A DNA stretch of 64,000 bases, from assembly GCF_022376445.1 (NCBI RefSeq), contig NW_025955021.1, positions 124,001-188,000 on the forward strand, given 5' to 3'. Position numbers and translations under genes: made by a program. Below, piece by piece: positions 34,062 through 46,329 of the stretch (position 1 is the stretch's first letter; each line of letters begins with the position of its first letter). The notes under the pieces are model-generated. The model had not been told where the DNA came from and made no database searches. It saw only the letters and a program-made list of their open reading frames with translations. The stretch comes from Fomitopsis serialis (Eukaryota; Basidiomycota; Agaricomycetes; Polyporales; Fomitopsidaceae).

Positions 34062-37000
34062 CTACTGAATGAACTGCGCTCCGGTCGGTCATTCACGCGC
34101 ATTATGGCAGGTGAGAGAAAACGTACCTCAGCAGCCTTGGACTCAGACACATCCGACTTGCCTCCCAGCTCGCTCGCTTCAGTGTCGCTGATGAGGCTCA
34201 GTGTCCGCCCTTCATCTTTGACGCGAGACCAAAAGTCGTTGTTACCGGGCTTGCCATCTAAGCATGCTTCATGCAGGGCTCGCAGAAACCTATGGACGGT
34301 TGAGCACCGCAAGCTTACGTAGATGACCATGAATACGCACGCGTTCCATGCATCGATCTCATCTTCCTCCAAACATACTTGCCTTAGCTCACGCATGCAC
34401 TGAATCATCTCCTCCGCTCGTCTTGACGCGAAAGGACGCAAGACGATCTCCCGAATAACTGCACCGAGATCTTCCACGGCTTTCGTAACCACGTCGCCTC
34501 TGGCAATGTTTGCCTTGAAGTCTTCCAACGGATATGTCGAACCCACGATTCGTCCGTGTGCTTGTCCTCGATCAGGCTCTTCCGGAGCGGGCGTGGGTAA
34601 AGCACCCCTGTTCGTCGGTTTCTTATCAAGCAGAAGTTCCTCATCTTCCTCAGGCTCCGTCTCGCTCTCTGTTTCTGAGTCATCTGCTACCTTCTTTGCT
34701 TGTTGAGAAGATTGTGCGCGGAGGATTTGACTCTGGCTTTGACTGTGCTGGCTGGCAGCCCCGAGCTGTGTCGAAGACTTGGTGCGCCTGGCCGCCTTGT
34801 CAAGCAGAAGAGTGTCATCGTCTTCGTCGCGTGCGCGGACATGACCGTCCTTTCGTGTTCGAGCGACCTTCTTCGGCACTGTCATGACCTCAATGAGACC
34901 TTACGTAGGGGACAACGGCTGAAGAGGACGCTCACCTTCCCTAACCTTGAAGCGGTCCTTGCAGTCCTCAACGGCATCCAGCGATCGCTTGAGAACACGC
35001 TTCGGGGGTTCGAAATACTTTGTAAGTTCCGGATGCGGGGGTGGCAACGGGTTGGTGTTGAGATCGGTCACAACGGCTGCGTGGAACTGTGCTTGCTTCA
35101 CACGATGTATGGCAGGGTTGTAGGAGAGGCGGGTGTCGAACCAAGCCATCCGTTTACTGGACACAAACCACGTGTCAGTTTCGCCTGAAAGACTTCGATA
35201 GTCGCATCGTACCCTTCCTCATTCTTCTCGCCAACTTCCATCAGGTCCATCGCATCGACGAAGTGCTCCATTGCTTCCATCTGTTCCTCCGTCGGTAGGT
35301 ATGGGTGCGTGGTAATGGGTTCGCCCTTCTTTGACACGAGATGTTCGAGAGAGGGGAAAGGGAAGTTGCGCACATCGTCGGCGAAAGGCACCTGTGAGAG
35401 GCAGGTTGTTACCGACTCCAGCTGAACTGCCGCAGATCATACCTGTACAAACAACAAACAATCCACTCGCTCAAACATGATCGGGTGTAGCACACCCATC
35501 TTCGGCTCCGACCCATCCCTGTTGACCCACCGCGCGATCGCCATCGATCCCTTCTCAAACATCGCCTGAACGAGCGCACTCAGCGCGACCTGCTGGAGGG
35601 GATGCGCCGGGTCCGCCCAGACATATGTGACCTCGCTCATTGCATACTCTCTCCGGAAGTTCTTCGACTGAAAGAAGCCGCAGATGTCGATACCTTTGCG
35701 CGTCGCGAGCCGCGGGAATAGCCCGTCGGGACACGGGGCATACGACGAGCCATACCTGAAGCCGCGCACAAGCTCCTCTTCTCCACCTTCACCTTCTTCT
35801 CTCCACCGTCCTCGCCGTCTGTCTCGTCAGCGCCCGCATCTGAGCCTTCATCATCGGCCTTCCGTGCGGTGTCATTATCGATGTAGTACTCCGTGCGCAC
35901 ACGCAGCTGCGCGAAGACGGTTTTGTCTTCGTCGACCTGCATCGCGTCTTTGCCCTCCTGCTCGTCTTTGTTTTTCTCACGTCGCGCAAACTTCTTCCAG
36001 CTCTTGGGTCGCTGAACGGCGGTTGCTTTGCTCGTCTTGCAGAGTATCTCGACCGCCTCTTCCGGACGCGCGTCGACGTCGCCCAGGCGCAGTATCGTGC
36101 CCTGCATCACTGAGCGGGTCTCCTTCACGTCGGGTCGACTGATTTCGCGCAGGGCAAAGTCGCAGTTGCCGACGATACCGCGATGAAGGCTACTGACGAG
36201 GTTATGGTAGAACTCCTCGTTGGTCCGCTAAAAGCATGTTCACAAATGAGCTTGAATGGCGACAACAAGGTGAGCTTGCCTTGATGTGTGTCTTGTTCTC
36301 CTCGTGGAACGGGAGCTCTTCGTCGTCGAAGTCGATGCCGCTGCAAACTGCTCAGCCAAAGACATTGATGCCAGTGAGACTGACGTACATAACGGTCAGG
36401 CCAACGTTCAATGTGTTCATCTTCTCGACAGTCGCTTCCCAGTCCTCAAGCTCGATGGGATTCTCGGCGTCCGTCAGGAGAACGACCTTTCTCGTCCATG
36501 TCTTCTTCTTTTCTAGGTGTCTGTCCTGCGTCTCGACACCTACTATGAGAGCGTCGACGGCTATGCATGGCGTGCAAAACAAGGATCATCAAATGTGAGA
36601 TGCAGTAGGCTAACGATGTCCGAGAGACTCACGGTCCCCATGAGTAGTTGACGGCTCCAGCGCCTGTAGTTTGGCAAGCGTGCTTGCACTTGGTGTTCCG
36701 ATAGGGATGTATTGTTTGACATTCTCATAGCCGCCGCTTTCTTCGTTGATGATGTTATCTGTCTCTGGTTCCGACTCCATAAGTCATACGTCGCAAAGCT
36801 TGTGTCACTCTTACCTTCAGATCCAAACAATATCACTCCACATTGGTCCGTCTTCCTGCCATGATAGATCTAATCCTACAGTCAGGAAGTCCTGGCCGAA
36901 CGATAGCCGTGTGCGGCGTACCATCTCCTGGATCTTGAGCATAACGAACTGCAGAGACCACTCCAGATTGGTCATCTCTACAATTTTTGACTCTCCGGGC

Positions 37001-37151
37001 TTCGTTCCGGCAACCTCGACCTGTCTCATCCTGCCCATGGTTGGCGCGACGTCGATGAGGAACATCGTCACCGTGTACTGTAGGGAAGAGGGTGAGTGAG
37101 AAGATCAACGAGCCGTATTCAATCACATACACCAGCACGCTCTGCAGGCAT
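34062..37151 (-). CDS. KU80: Ku80, DNA end-binding subunit, with a single-base frameshift
   Basis: Heterodimer partner of Ku70 in non-homologous end joining and telomere upkeep. Twelve exons (37131-37151, 36922-37077, 36815-36869, 36633-36764, 36389-36560, 36280-36340, 35443-36227, 35213-35391, 34936-35156, 34341-34878, 34127-34289, 34062-34073) join in phase, except that exon 7 is one base short of a multiple of three. The vWA domain (MFLIDVAPTMG, KTDQCGVILFGSE, LTVIGIDFDDEELPF) is followed by the Ku core (RPKSWKKFARRE; EELVRGFRYGSSYAPCPDG; SEVTYVWADPAHPLQQVALS) and the C-terminal arm (WFDTRLSYNPAIHRVKQAQF, NNDFWSRVKDE). The frame breaks at about 35775-35780, just before EELVRGF. One intron has a GC donor at 36279. 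The acidic linker carries two LLLDK motifs. Apart from the lesion it would be about 831 residues. Confidence 0.93.
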
Positions 37152-37470
37152 ATTGTCTGTGTGTACCTTGAACAAACCGGGGACAAGCTATGGGCGCCGC
37201 GGCGAGAGACAGGCAGCGGTGGCGCGGATTCCGGAAGCGAACGCGTCGACTCGCGAGTCGCGCTCGCCGCTGAGCGCTGAATGTGGACGCGTCGAGTCAC
37301 GTGCTCCAAAAGAAGCAGTGTCCGAAAAGGGAAAGAGAGGCGTGGCGGTGTCTTTGTAAGCGTTTGCCTTTGTCCTCGACCATTCACTTGACGCCGAGCC
37401 GGCTTCAAGCACTCGGGCTAGGTTCACGAGATCTGCACGACGCGACCGAGTCGCGACGACACGCGAAGCT
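37152..37470. promoter_or_regulatory. Shared Ku80/SNF2 divergent promoter with ACGCGT boxes
   Basis: 319 bases between start codons. Contains ACGCGT at 37241-37246 and 37287-37292 and an E-box CACGTG at 37298-37303. ACGCGT is the MluI cell-cycle box bound by MBF in yeasts. A role here is inferred. Confidence 0.5.
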
Positions 37471-40400
37471 ATGGCCGCGCCAAACGTCGTCAATCCACAA
37501 CTCACCAACGGCCAGCCCTACCTCAACGGCAACAGACAGGCCCCCCGTCCCCAGTTCACCCGAGAGCAAATACAAGGACTTGTCCGCGTATGTGGCCTTC
37601 ACCGAGCAGCGCGTGCTGGCTGACCTCCGTTCCCTCCGCAGCGCGCACATCTTCTGAAAGAACAGGGCGCCACAGTCGAGACGTCCGCCGAGTACGCGAA
37701 GATCTACCACTTCCTACAGCAAATACAGCAACCGCAACCACAGAGTGAGTACTACTGTTTTCCTGCTACATTACCTCTTGCTATCCTGTTCTCGAGCGTA
37801 CTCAACGGTCGCTTTCCCCCTAGACACGAACATTCCTGACCATAATCAACCCGGACTCAATGGACATGCGTCGACATCCGGCCTCACGAACGGCAACGCC
37901 TTGCCCAACGGCAATTCGCTCACGAATGGCACAGCGTCCGCCCAACCTTACCCTCAAGCCCCCAGCACCCCCGTCTCGTTCACGCCGGAGCAAATCGAGG
38001 CTCTACGAGCTCAAATACAGGCGTTCAAGATGCTCATGCGCAACAAGCCCGTCCCCGAGGCGATCCAGCAGGCGATGCGGCTACCCAACCAGGTCGTGCC
38101 GGACCTACAGAAACTTCTCCAGAGTGGAGGTGTCGACGCCCGAGTCATCGACAGCGCCGTCAAAGTCCACAAGAGCGCGACCCCCGGCGTGATGGACGCG
38201 ACATTGACCGAGCCGATTGTAGAGGAGATCAAGGCGGAGGACATGGACCTTAGCGGAGCCGACGTGCCCAAGGGACCGTTCCTTGAGGACGACGTGAACT
38301 CGGGTATCTACCCGTATAACGCGTATCAACATCCCTTCGACCACCTCTTGCTCGACAGCGATGCTCCGCTTACGCAGTGGGCGACCCGTCTACAGCGGCT
38401 GCTGATCCCGACACTCATGCCGACAGGGCTCGACCCGCACCAAGTCATATCTGAGCGCAACAGGTACGTGGACGCGCGCATCGAGCAGCGGATCCGAGAG
38501 CTGGAGGAGCTCCCGGCAACTATGGGCGACGGTGGGATGGAGAGCGTCGCCGACGATATCATTCGCGAGGAGAAGGAGAACAGCGCGGGCGGCGACGAGC
38601 TCGCGCACCTGGCGCACCCGAGCCCGAACGCACAGGGCAAGCTGCGCGCGCTGATCGAGCTAAAGGGTCTGCGAGTGCTCGACAAGCAGCGACAGATGCG
38701 GGCACTGGTGGCGGAGCGGCTCACGCACGGGTCGATGCTGCCGCTGAACCGGGCAGACTTCCGGCGGACGCGTAAGCCGACGATCCGGGATGCACGCATG
38801 ACGGAGCAGCTGGAGCGGAAGCAGCGCGTTGACCGGGAGCGGCGGGCGAAGCAGAAGCACGTCGAACAGCTGTCGGTGATCTGCGCACACGGGCGGGAAG
38901 TGGTCGCGGCGAGCCGCTCGGCGCAGGACCGCATCGTACGGCTAGGCAAGGCTGTGCTGTCTTTGCACTCACACACCGAGAAGGAGGAGCAGAAGCGCAT
39001 TGAGCGGATCAGCAAGGAGCGTCTTAAGGCGCTGAAGGCCGACGATGAGGAGGCGTACATGAAGCTTATTGACACGGCGAAGGATACGCGCATCACGCAC
39101 CTTCTGCGGCAAACGGATACCTACCTGGACTCGCTGACGCAGGCTGTGATGGAGCAGCAGGAGGATGTGCCCCTCCCAGATGTCGGCTCGTCGATGTATG
39201 AGGACGACCCGACTAGCGAGGCTACTTTCGGTGCGCAGAAGTTTGACAACGAGGGTGAAGACAAGGGCAAGCTTGATTACTATGCCGTCGCGCATAGACT
39301 CAAGGAGAGGATCACGAAACAGCCGGCCATGCTGATCGGTGGAACGCTTAAGGATTATCAGCTGAAGGGTCTCCAGTGGATGGTCAGTCTATACAACAAC
39401 AAGCTCAATGGCATCCTCGCAGACGAGATGGTTCGTTCTTCCTACTTCCCCTCTTTTCTTGCGCTAATATATGTGCAGGGTCTCGGCAAGACGATCCAAA
39501 CGATCTCACTCATCACCTATTTGATTGAAACCAAGAAGCAGCGGGGCCCTTACTTGGTCATCGTGCCCCTATCCACCATGACGAACTGGTCCGGTGAGTT
39601 CGCAAAGTGGGCGCCCAACGTCAAGATGATTTCGTACAAAGGGAACCCTACTCAGCGGAAGGCCCTCCAGGGCGACCTTCGTACGGGTAACTTCCAAGTC
39701 CTGCTTACGACGTACGAGTATATCATCAAGGATCGTGTGCACCTAGCCCGTATGCGTTGGGTACACATGATCATTGACGAGGGTCACCGTATGAAGAATA
39801 CCCAGAGCAAGCTCGCACAGACGCTCACGCAGTACTACCACTCCCGCTACCGGCTCATCCTCACCGGTACCCCCCTCCAGAACAACCTCCCCGAGCTGTG
39901 GGCTCTGCTTAACTTCGTCCTCCCGAAGATCTTCAACTCGGTCAAGTCATTTGACGAGTGGTTCAACACGCCGTTCGCCAACTCTGGCACTGGTGACAAG
40001 ATCGAGCTGAACGAAGAAGAGGCGCTACTCATCATTCGGCGACTGCATAAGGTGCTTCGGCCTTTCTTGCTGAGGCGTCTCAAGAAGGACGTGGAGAGCG
40101 AATTGCCCGACAAGGTCGAGAAAGTGATCAAGATCCGCATGAGCGCGCTGCAGTCGCAGTTGTACAAGCAGATGAAGAAGTACAAGATGATCGCTGACGG
40201 CAAGGATACGAAGGGGTGAGTATCCTTTTCGCTTCGTATTGAGGAGTCTGTATCTCATCATCTTGTAGCAAAAACGGGGGTGTCAAGGGTCTCAGCAATG
40301 AGCTCATGCAGTTGCGAAAGATCTGCCAGCATCCCTTCCTCTTCGAGAGCGTCGAGGACAGGGTCAACCCTTCTGGTATTATCAACGAGACTCTGATTCG

Positions 40401-42398
40401 CTCGTCCGGCAAGATCGAGCTCCTTTCGCGCATCTTGCCTAAGTTCTTCGCTACCGACCACAGAGTGGGTTCATCTGTCACAATCATTCCTATACCAGCT
40501 AACGTTACTTGCATTAGGTCCTCATCTTCTTCCAGATGACGAAAGTCATGGATATCATGGAGGACTTCCTCAAGTACATGGGTTGGAAGTACCTCCGTCT
40601 CGATGGTGGGACGAAGACAGAGGACCGTGCGGGGCACGTCGCACAATTCAACGCACCCAATTCGGACATCAGGGTGTTCATCTTGTCGACACGAGCCGGT
40701 GGTCTTGGTCTCAATCTGCAGACTGCAGACACGGTTATCATGCAAGTGCTTTCCGGTGTGTTCATCTGTAGGTATTGCCTACTGACATGCTCCGTTTCAA
40801 TAGCTTCGACAGTGATTGGAATCCTCATGCCGATCTTCAGGCACAGGATCGTGCACATCGTATAGGTCAAACGAAGGTTGTCCGGATCCTGCGTTTCATT
40901 ACTGAGAAGAGTGTGGAGGAAGCGATGTTCGCGCGTGCTCGGTACAAGCTCGACATCGACGACAAGGTCATTCAAGCCGGTCGCTTCGATAACAAGTCCA
41001 CTCAGGAGGAGCAAGAGGAGTTCCTCGTACGTACTACATTTGTCTTTTGAGTGCTCCCACACACGCTGACCTGTTGCCACCAGCGTTCCATTCTAGAAGC
41101 CGATCAGGAGGAAGAGAACGAGGAAGCCGGAGACATGAACGACGATGAGATCAACGAGATCATCTCTCGTTCAGAGGATGAGGATCGCATCTTCCGCGAG
41201 ATTGACATTCAGCGCGACCGCGAGGCGCTGGAGAACTGGAGGGCCGCGGGCAAGCGGGGCAAACCACCACAGCCGCTGATGCAGCTGGACGAGCTGCCGG
41301 ATTGCTACAAGTCGGACGAGCCATTCGACAACAAGGATGAGATCGACGAGGTGGAGGGCCGTGGCCACCGGCGGAGAAACATCGTCAACTACACAGATGG
41401 GCTCAGCGATGATCAGTGGGCGATGGTAAGTTTCGACGGTGTATCAGTTATGTGCTGTACTGACGGCCCGGGATGTAGGCTCTGGAGGATGGTGAGGACT
41501 TGCAAGAGCTTGCAGACCGCACGCGCGAGAGGAAGGCGAGTCGTGCTGCGACCAAAAACATTCGAGACTTGGATGTGGGCAGTCCTGCGATGGACGACAC
41601 GCCGCGCGTGCGGAAAGGTCGGAAGGGCAAGGGCAAGGCCGACGGTGACGTGACCCCTGCCAGCAACAAACGGAAGCGTGGGGCGAAAGCGATGTCCGTC
41701 ACACCGTCTATCCAGGATGATGAAGAGGAGGAGCGTGATACGGTGAGTGTATTCTCGTTCATTATTTCTTGACGCAGCAAAGCCTGATCCTCGCAATAGA
41801 AACGTCGTAAGACCAAAGTGCCTGATGTACCGCCTGCTGTGCGGGACAAGATGAAGAAGGCATTTAACGAGATCTACAAAGCCGTGCTCAACTGCGAGGA
41901 TAGCGAACACCGGAGACGTTGCGAGCTGTTCCGAGAAGTGCCTGATAGACGGGTTCGTAACTCGTCTAGTCTGCATACGAATCGAGTACTGAGGTTTTGT
42001 TTCAGGAATATCCTGACTACTACCAGCTCATCAAGCAGCCGATCGCCCTGTCGACCCTGCGTAAACGGTTGCAGAGCAACTACTACAAGACCGTCACCCA
42101 CTTCCGAGAAGACTGGAAGCTCATGTTCAACAACGCCCGAACGTACAACCAGGAAGGCTCATGGGTATACGTCGACGCGGAAGAAATGGAGAAGGTCTTC
42201 AACGCACAGTACGACCGGCTCATCCTCGGCTCGGGACTGCCGGGTGCGCCTCCAGCGGCGAATGGATCATCGAGTGCGTACGAATCAGCTCTAACTCCTA
42301 TGGATGAGGATGAGCGATTACCACCTAAGGGGAAGAGCACGAGGAAGCAGGTCCTCAGTGACGACGAGTACCTCACCAATCCAAGCGACGATGAGTGA
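37471..42398 (+). CDS. SNF2: SWI/SNF or RSC catalytic ATPase (SNF2/STH1 type)
   Basis: ATP-dependent nucleosome remodeller. Eleven exons (37471-37587, 37642-37744, 37824-39430, 39479-40215, 40269-40464, 40518-40741, 40804-41026, 41084-41425, 41479-41742, 41800-41952, 42006-42398) give 1452 residues in one frame. Domains in order: QLQ (about 125-160, [19 protein letters not shown]), HSA (about 365-435, [20 protein letters not shown]), SNF2 helicase with Walker A around GLGKTIQT (about 610) and DEGHRMKN (about 708), helicase C ([38 protein letters not shown]), SnAC-like acidic stretch, and bromodomain (about 1285-1400, [20 protein letters not shown]). The domain order is that of Snf2/Sth1/Brg1. 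Which of SWI/SNF or RSC it serves cannot be told here. The intron at 40742-40803 has a GC donor with the perfect GCAAGT consensus. Confidence 0.95.
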
Positions 42399-43177
42399 GG
42401 GTCACGGTCAGGATGTTCTGCAGTTTGTTGATTACACTTATTCCTCTACACCTTGTCTGTATTCTTAGTGTATCGTTATGTAGTCGTGCTTTCGGTCGAG
42501 TTGCCTCTGTTGGTTATGCAAGTGGGATCCAGAGATTACTGTATTAATGCATGCACCGGCAGTTCGGAGACTGCTGTGTTGATGAACGCGTGGTGAACGT
42601 CATCTGGGCCGCCTTACATCCACAGCCGGAGCATAGGAATCATCGGCAAGGACATCCTTATCTTGTGTCGATGCGTTCGGTAGAGACTTTGCCTCGCCAT
42701 GACAAGTGGCGGTAGTGAATGCGGAATCTAGAGCGCACGCGACAGGTGACCAGAGGACTGGGGTTGACGGAAGTCTGGCTGCAGCAGGTGCTTTACGTGA
42801 CACGGAGGTCGTCGCGGCTCCCAGCATGTAACATCGCTTGCCCTGGCTTTTCATGACCGCTCACGACTCATGGATGGAGGAACGACGACGGCCATAACGG
42901 AGACGGCAAACACGAGCTGCTCAGACACGCAGTGCGGGGTAGAAGCCAAGCTGGGTATGTCCCGTCCCAGCGTCCTCAGCAGTGATCGCACGCCGCTCGA
43001 CGCACGGGTTCCTGACCTTCGCCTCCCCACGTTGCAGCTCTTACGCCCGGACGCCCACATAATGCTGACAGGCGGTCGAACGAGAGCCTGCTGCCAGCGC
43101 AAGACGGCCACCCCGCAGCACACACTCCTCCCCCGGCCCCGACCGCACGGCCGTCCGAGCGCAGCGCCAGCCCGAAG
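42399..43177. other. Intergenic stretch
   Basis: Includes an 84-codon minus ORF (42600-42854) and a 107-codon plus ORF (42870-43193), neither recognisable. May hold the 5' UTR of the next gene. Confidence 0.4.
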
Positions 43178-44088
43178 ATGCGCCGCCAAATGACCATCGA
43201 GCTCCCCACGAACGAGCCGTTCGAGGTGCTCTACGACCGCAAATTTCCGTCGAGGAACACTCCCCATCCCCAAAGCCGTGCATCGTCCCCGGCAACGCCC
43301 TCCACCTCATCGACGACGACCCTTCGCCTCGCTCTCAGACACCTTCGTCCGTCATCATCATCGCCGACGGCACAGAAATCCACGTCGACGGCAGTCGCAG
43401 TCCAGCCGCCGACCACAGCGGGGGTGACGCAGGCGAGAGCGGTGAAAGAAGTTCATCGGAGCCACCACCCGGTGCACGCCACAGCCGCGCGTACGCTTCC
43501 GCTCGAGGGTGCGCATCACCTCTGGCGTGCACCGACATCGACACAGCGGGACGCCTGCCCCGCAGGGCCAGCGCCGACTCTCCTCGGGCACGCCTTCCTC
43601 GGGGTCGTCCCCGTCGTCGTCGATCTCTGCGCCACTGCGGTACCAGGCGGACGAGAACGCAACGTGGGGCCCGCTCGGTCGGAGGCTGAGTGCGTTTGCT
43701 GCGGCGGGGCGAAGAAAGAGCGTACAGGCGTCACCGCAGGATGCAGAGGAAGGGAATGGGGATGGCCCCGGGGCGCATGCGAGACCGAACGAGAGGACGG
43801 CATTGTTGAGGTCGTCGCGGCATGGAGGGTACGTGGACCCTTACGACACACATCTGAGCGAAGGCGACGAGGATGACCTGGAGGATGAGTTGGGGGCCGC
43901 TGAGCTCAGTCGGCAGAAGGAGTTGGTCTTCGGCCCTTGGCCAGAAAGGCTACTCAATCTTCAAGTGAGTGCTAGTCATCCATCATAACCCTTCGATTTT
44001 CTCATTGACTTCCCAGTGGTGGTGGTGGCACCTCGAGCCCATTGTCTGTTGTACATACTGTTCCGAAGACTCCGATTACGACGAATGA
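43178..44088 (+). CDS. Conserved basidiomycete protein with a WWWW tail, frame broken twice
   Basis: Protein-like readings run in all three frames in turn. They start with MTIELPTNEPFEVLYDRKFP (from about 43190), continue as CIVPGNALHLIDDDPSPRS and IIADGTEIHVDGSRSP (43275-43400), and end with VRFRSRVRITSGVHRHRHS, ISAPLRYQADENATWGPLGR and ERTALLRS (43490-43830). The last exon (44017-44088), joined through an intron (43965-44016), ends WWWWHLEPIVCC and an acidic tail. The two frame changes, near 43262 and near 43480, each equal one missing base. I recall similar proteins as conserved hypotheticals in Agaricomycetes, with no known function. The start could be the ATG at 43178 or at 43190. Confidence 0.6.
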
Positions 44089-44265
44089 CTTATACCCTAT
44101 ACCCTCGTATGTATCCCGCTCTCTTCACACACTTGTGTAATAGTCTATTTGGACACGCAGTTTCTATACGCTACCTATACGTACACTAGCCGCTGTACAT
44201 CACGCCGTGGGCTGTTGAATCCCTACTCTAAACCAAGCTCCCTCGCCAACGCGCCATCCAACACT
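44089..44265. other. Convergent intergenic region before ARO2
   Basis: Short 3'-to-3' spacer. Nothing else seen. Confidence 0.5.
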
Positions 44266-45789
44266 TTAGTGCGCCTCCTCCTTTGCCGCCGGTGCACCGG
44301 CCTTGACCATCGTCGGCGGAAGAGTCGTGATGGACGGAAGGAGCCCTGCGGCGGTCTTACGCGCGTTCTGGATGAGGAGCTGGTCCATGATGACGATGGC
44401 CGCCATCGCCTCCACGATCGGGACGGCACGCGGGACGACGCACGGGTCGTGGCGGCCCCGCGCGGCGAGCGTACCTGGGGTACCATCGTACTGGGCAGTC
44501 TGTTGCGCCTGGGAAATGGTCGCGGGCGACTTGAAGCCAATCCTGAAGTAGATGTCCTCCCCGTTCGTGATCCCGCCCTGGATACCCCCGCTCCAGTTCG
44601 TGCTCGTGCCCATGCTCCCATCGGGTCTGACCACGAAAGCATCGTTGTGCCTGCTGCCGGGGATCTCGGTCCCGCGGAAGCCGGAGCCGATCTCGAACGC
44701 CTTCGTCGCGGGGATAGAGAGCATCGCGTGCGCGAGCTTCGCCTCGAACTTATCGAAGACGGGCTCGCCCAGCCCGGAGGGCACCCCGCGCACCACGCAG
44801 GTGACCGTCCCGCCGATGGAGTCGCTCGCCTCCTTCGCGCGGAGGATGCGCTGTGCGGTGAGTGTGAGTATGCGGGGACGCGTGAGTGGAAGGGAACGGG
44901 CGCACCTGGACCATACGTTCGGCGGTCTCGGGGTGCGGGCACCGCGTCGCGTGCCCGTCGACCTGCTCGCGGGAGACGGTCTTGAGGAGCTCGACGAACT
45001 CGGGGCTGAGCGCCTCCTCGACGGTGTCATCGTCATCGCTCGACGCCTGCGAGGGCGGGCCGACCGAGGACGGCATGTGTACCTTACCGACGGAAGAGAC
45101 GAAGGCGACGATCTCGATGCCGTAGACGATCTTCAGGTACTTCTCGGCGATCGCGCCCGCTGCGACTCGGCCTGCGGAGGTGTGTCAGAGGAAAGGAGGG
45201 GCAGGGTGGATGATGCGCACCGATCGTCTCGCGTGCACTGCTACGGCCGCCACCGCTGCTGGCTTTTACGCCATATTTCTCGAGGTAGGTCCAGTCGGCG
45301 TGACTGGGTCGCGGGTAGAGGTCGGTCTGGAGGACACTACATATTACTAGACAGAAGGATCATATGCGACGCTGTTGCTTACCTCCGAGTAGTCATGCGG
45401 TCGTTGGTCTTCGTTGCGTACAAGCAGACCGATGGGCGTACCCAGAGTGATGCCATGTTCGATACCAGACTGGAGGTGGACTTGGTCCTTCTCGTCACGC
45501 TAACGAACCTTGTGTGAACTGGCCACGGGAACATCGCAACACACCGCACTCACAGGAGTAGTGAGGTTGCTCTGGCCAGGCCTTCGCCGGCTCAGCTGTA
45601 CCTGGACATCTTGGGCAACAAGCGGCAAGCCCTGCAGTCACAAGCGATGGTCGGCACGTCTGTATCCATCGCAGACAGCTGAACGATGGGCAAACGTACG
45701 GGCGGGCAGCCGTCGATGATTGCACCGACGGACGCACAGTGGGACTCGCCGTAGGTCGTAACGCGGAAGAGGGTACCAAACGTCGACAT
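44266..45789 (-). CDS. ARO2: Chorismate synthase
   Basis: Last common step of the shikimate pathway: EPSP to chorismate, using reduced FMN. Six exons (45700-45789, 45554-45631, 45383-45499, 45221-45326, 44906-45171, 44266-44850) give 413 residues in frame. Family signatures are [20 protein letters not shown] at the N-terminus, [20 protein letters not shown] followed by [38 protein letters not shown], and [20 protein letters not shown], plus [20 protein letters not shown] near the end. All active-site blocks are present. A bifunctional fungal enzyme carries its own flavin reductase activity, but this cannot be judged from sequence. Divergent from NAA38. Confidence 0.96.
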
Positions 45790-45793
45790 GGTG

Positions 45794-46207
45794 TTACGCT
45801 ACGTAGCAGGGCTGATGGGAGCTGTTTTTATGGCTGGGAAACGACGAGTACGGGCGGGTATAGGCGGGGCGAGGTGAGTTCACAGGCGAGTTCCCGGGAG
45901 GGAGGGCGTACTTGTATTTTACTCGGTGTCCTATCGGGGTGGAGTCTGATAGATTGGGGGTGAGGCCCGCGGCAGCTCTCTCTTTGACTAGAGTGCCTGG
46001 TGTGTCTCCGGTCTCCGGTGGATCTGGGAAAAGGATAGACGACCTGTGAATACGGCCGCAGAAGACATGCGCGCCTGAGAACCCACCGAGACCGGGGCGC
46101 GGGGGGCGCTCTGCAAGATGAGCGGTGTTGATATGCTCCTGCGAGCTGAGTGGCCGAGATGGCTCGGTTGAAGCAAGGAACGAGTTGAGTCTGGAGGAGA
46201 ACATCAT
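45794..46207 (-). CDS. Possible small ORF directly upstream of ARO2
   Basis: 137 codons on the same strand as ARO2, ending five bases before its ATG. Begins [20 protein letters not shown], which could be a weak mitochondrial presequence, but there is no recognised domain. It may be a separate small gene, a long upstream ORF in the ARO2 leader, or chance. Confidence 0.22.
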   Translation of the reverse strand: MMFSSRLNSFLASTEPSRPLSSQEHINTAHLAERPPRPGLGGFSGAHVFCGRIHRSSILFPDPPETGDTPGTLVKERAAAGLTPNLSDSTPIGHRVKYKYALPPGNSPVNSPRPAYTRPYSSFPSHKNSSHQPCYVA

Positions 46208-46329
46208 GGCGGCCTGAGCAAACTTGAGGACACCGGGTCAGTGACTCAAGTAGATTAGATTAGATCGCAGCCCTCTCGATCATGGTACACGTTTGTTTTG
46301 ATCACTCTCAACGCTCTCCGCAAACCACA

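Noticed and set aside
35150..35215. Second apparent frameshift in Ku80 before WFDTRL
   Set aside because: An intron from 35212 down to 35157 with good GT-AG ends joins the exons in frame.
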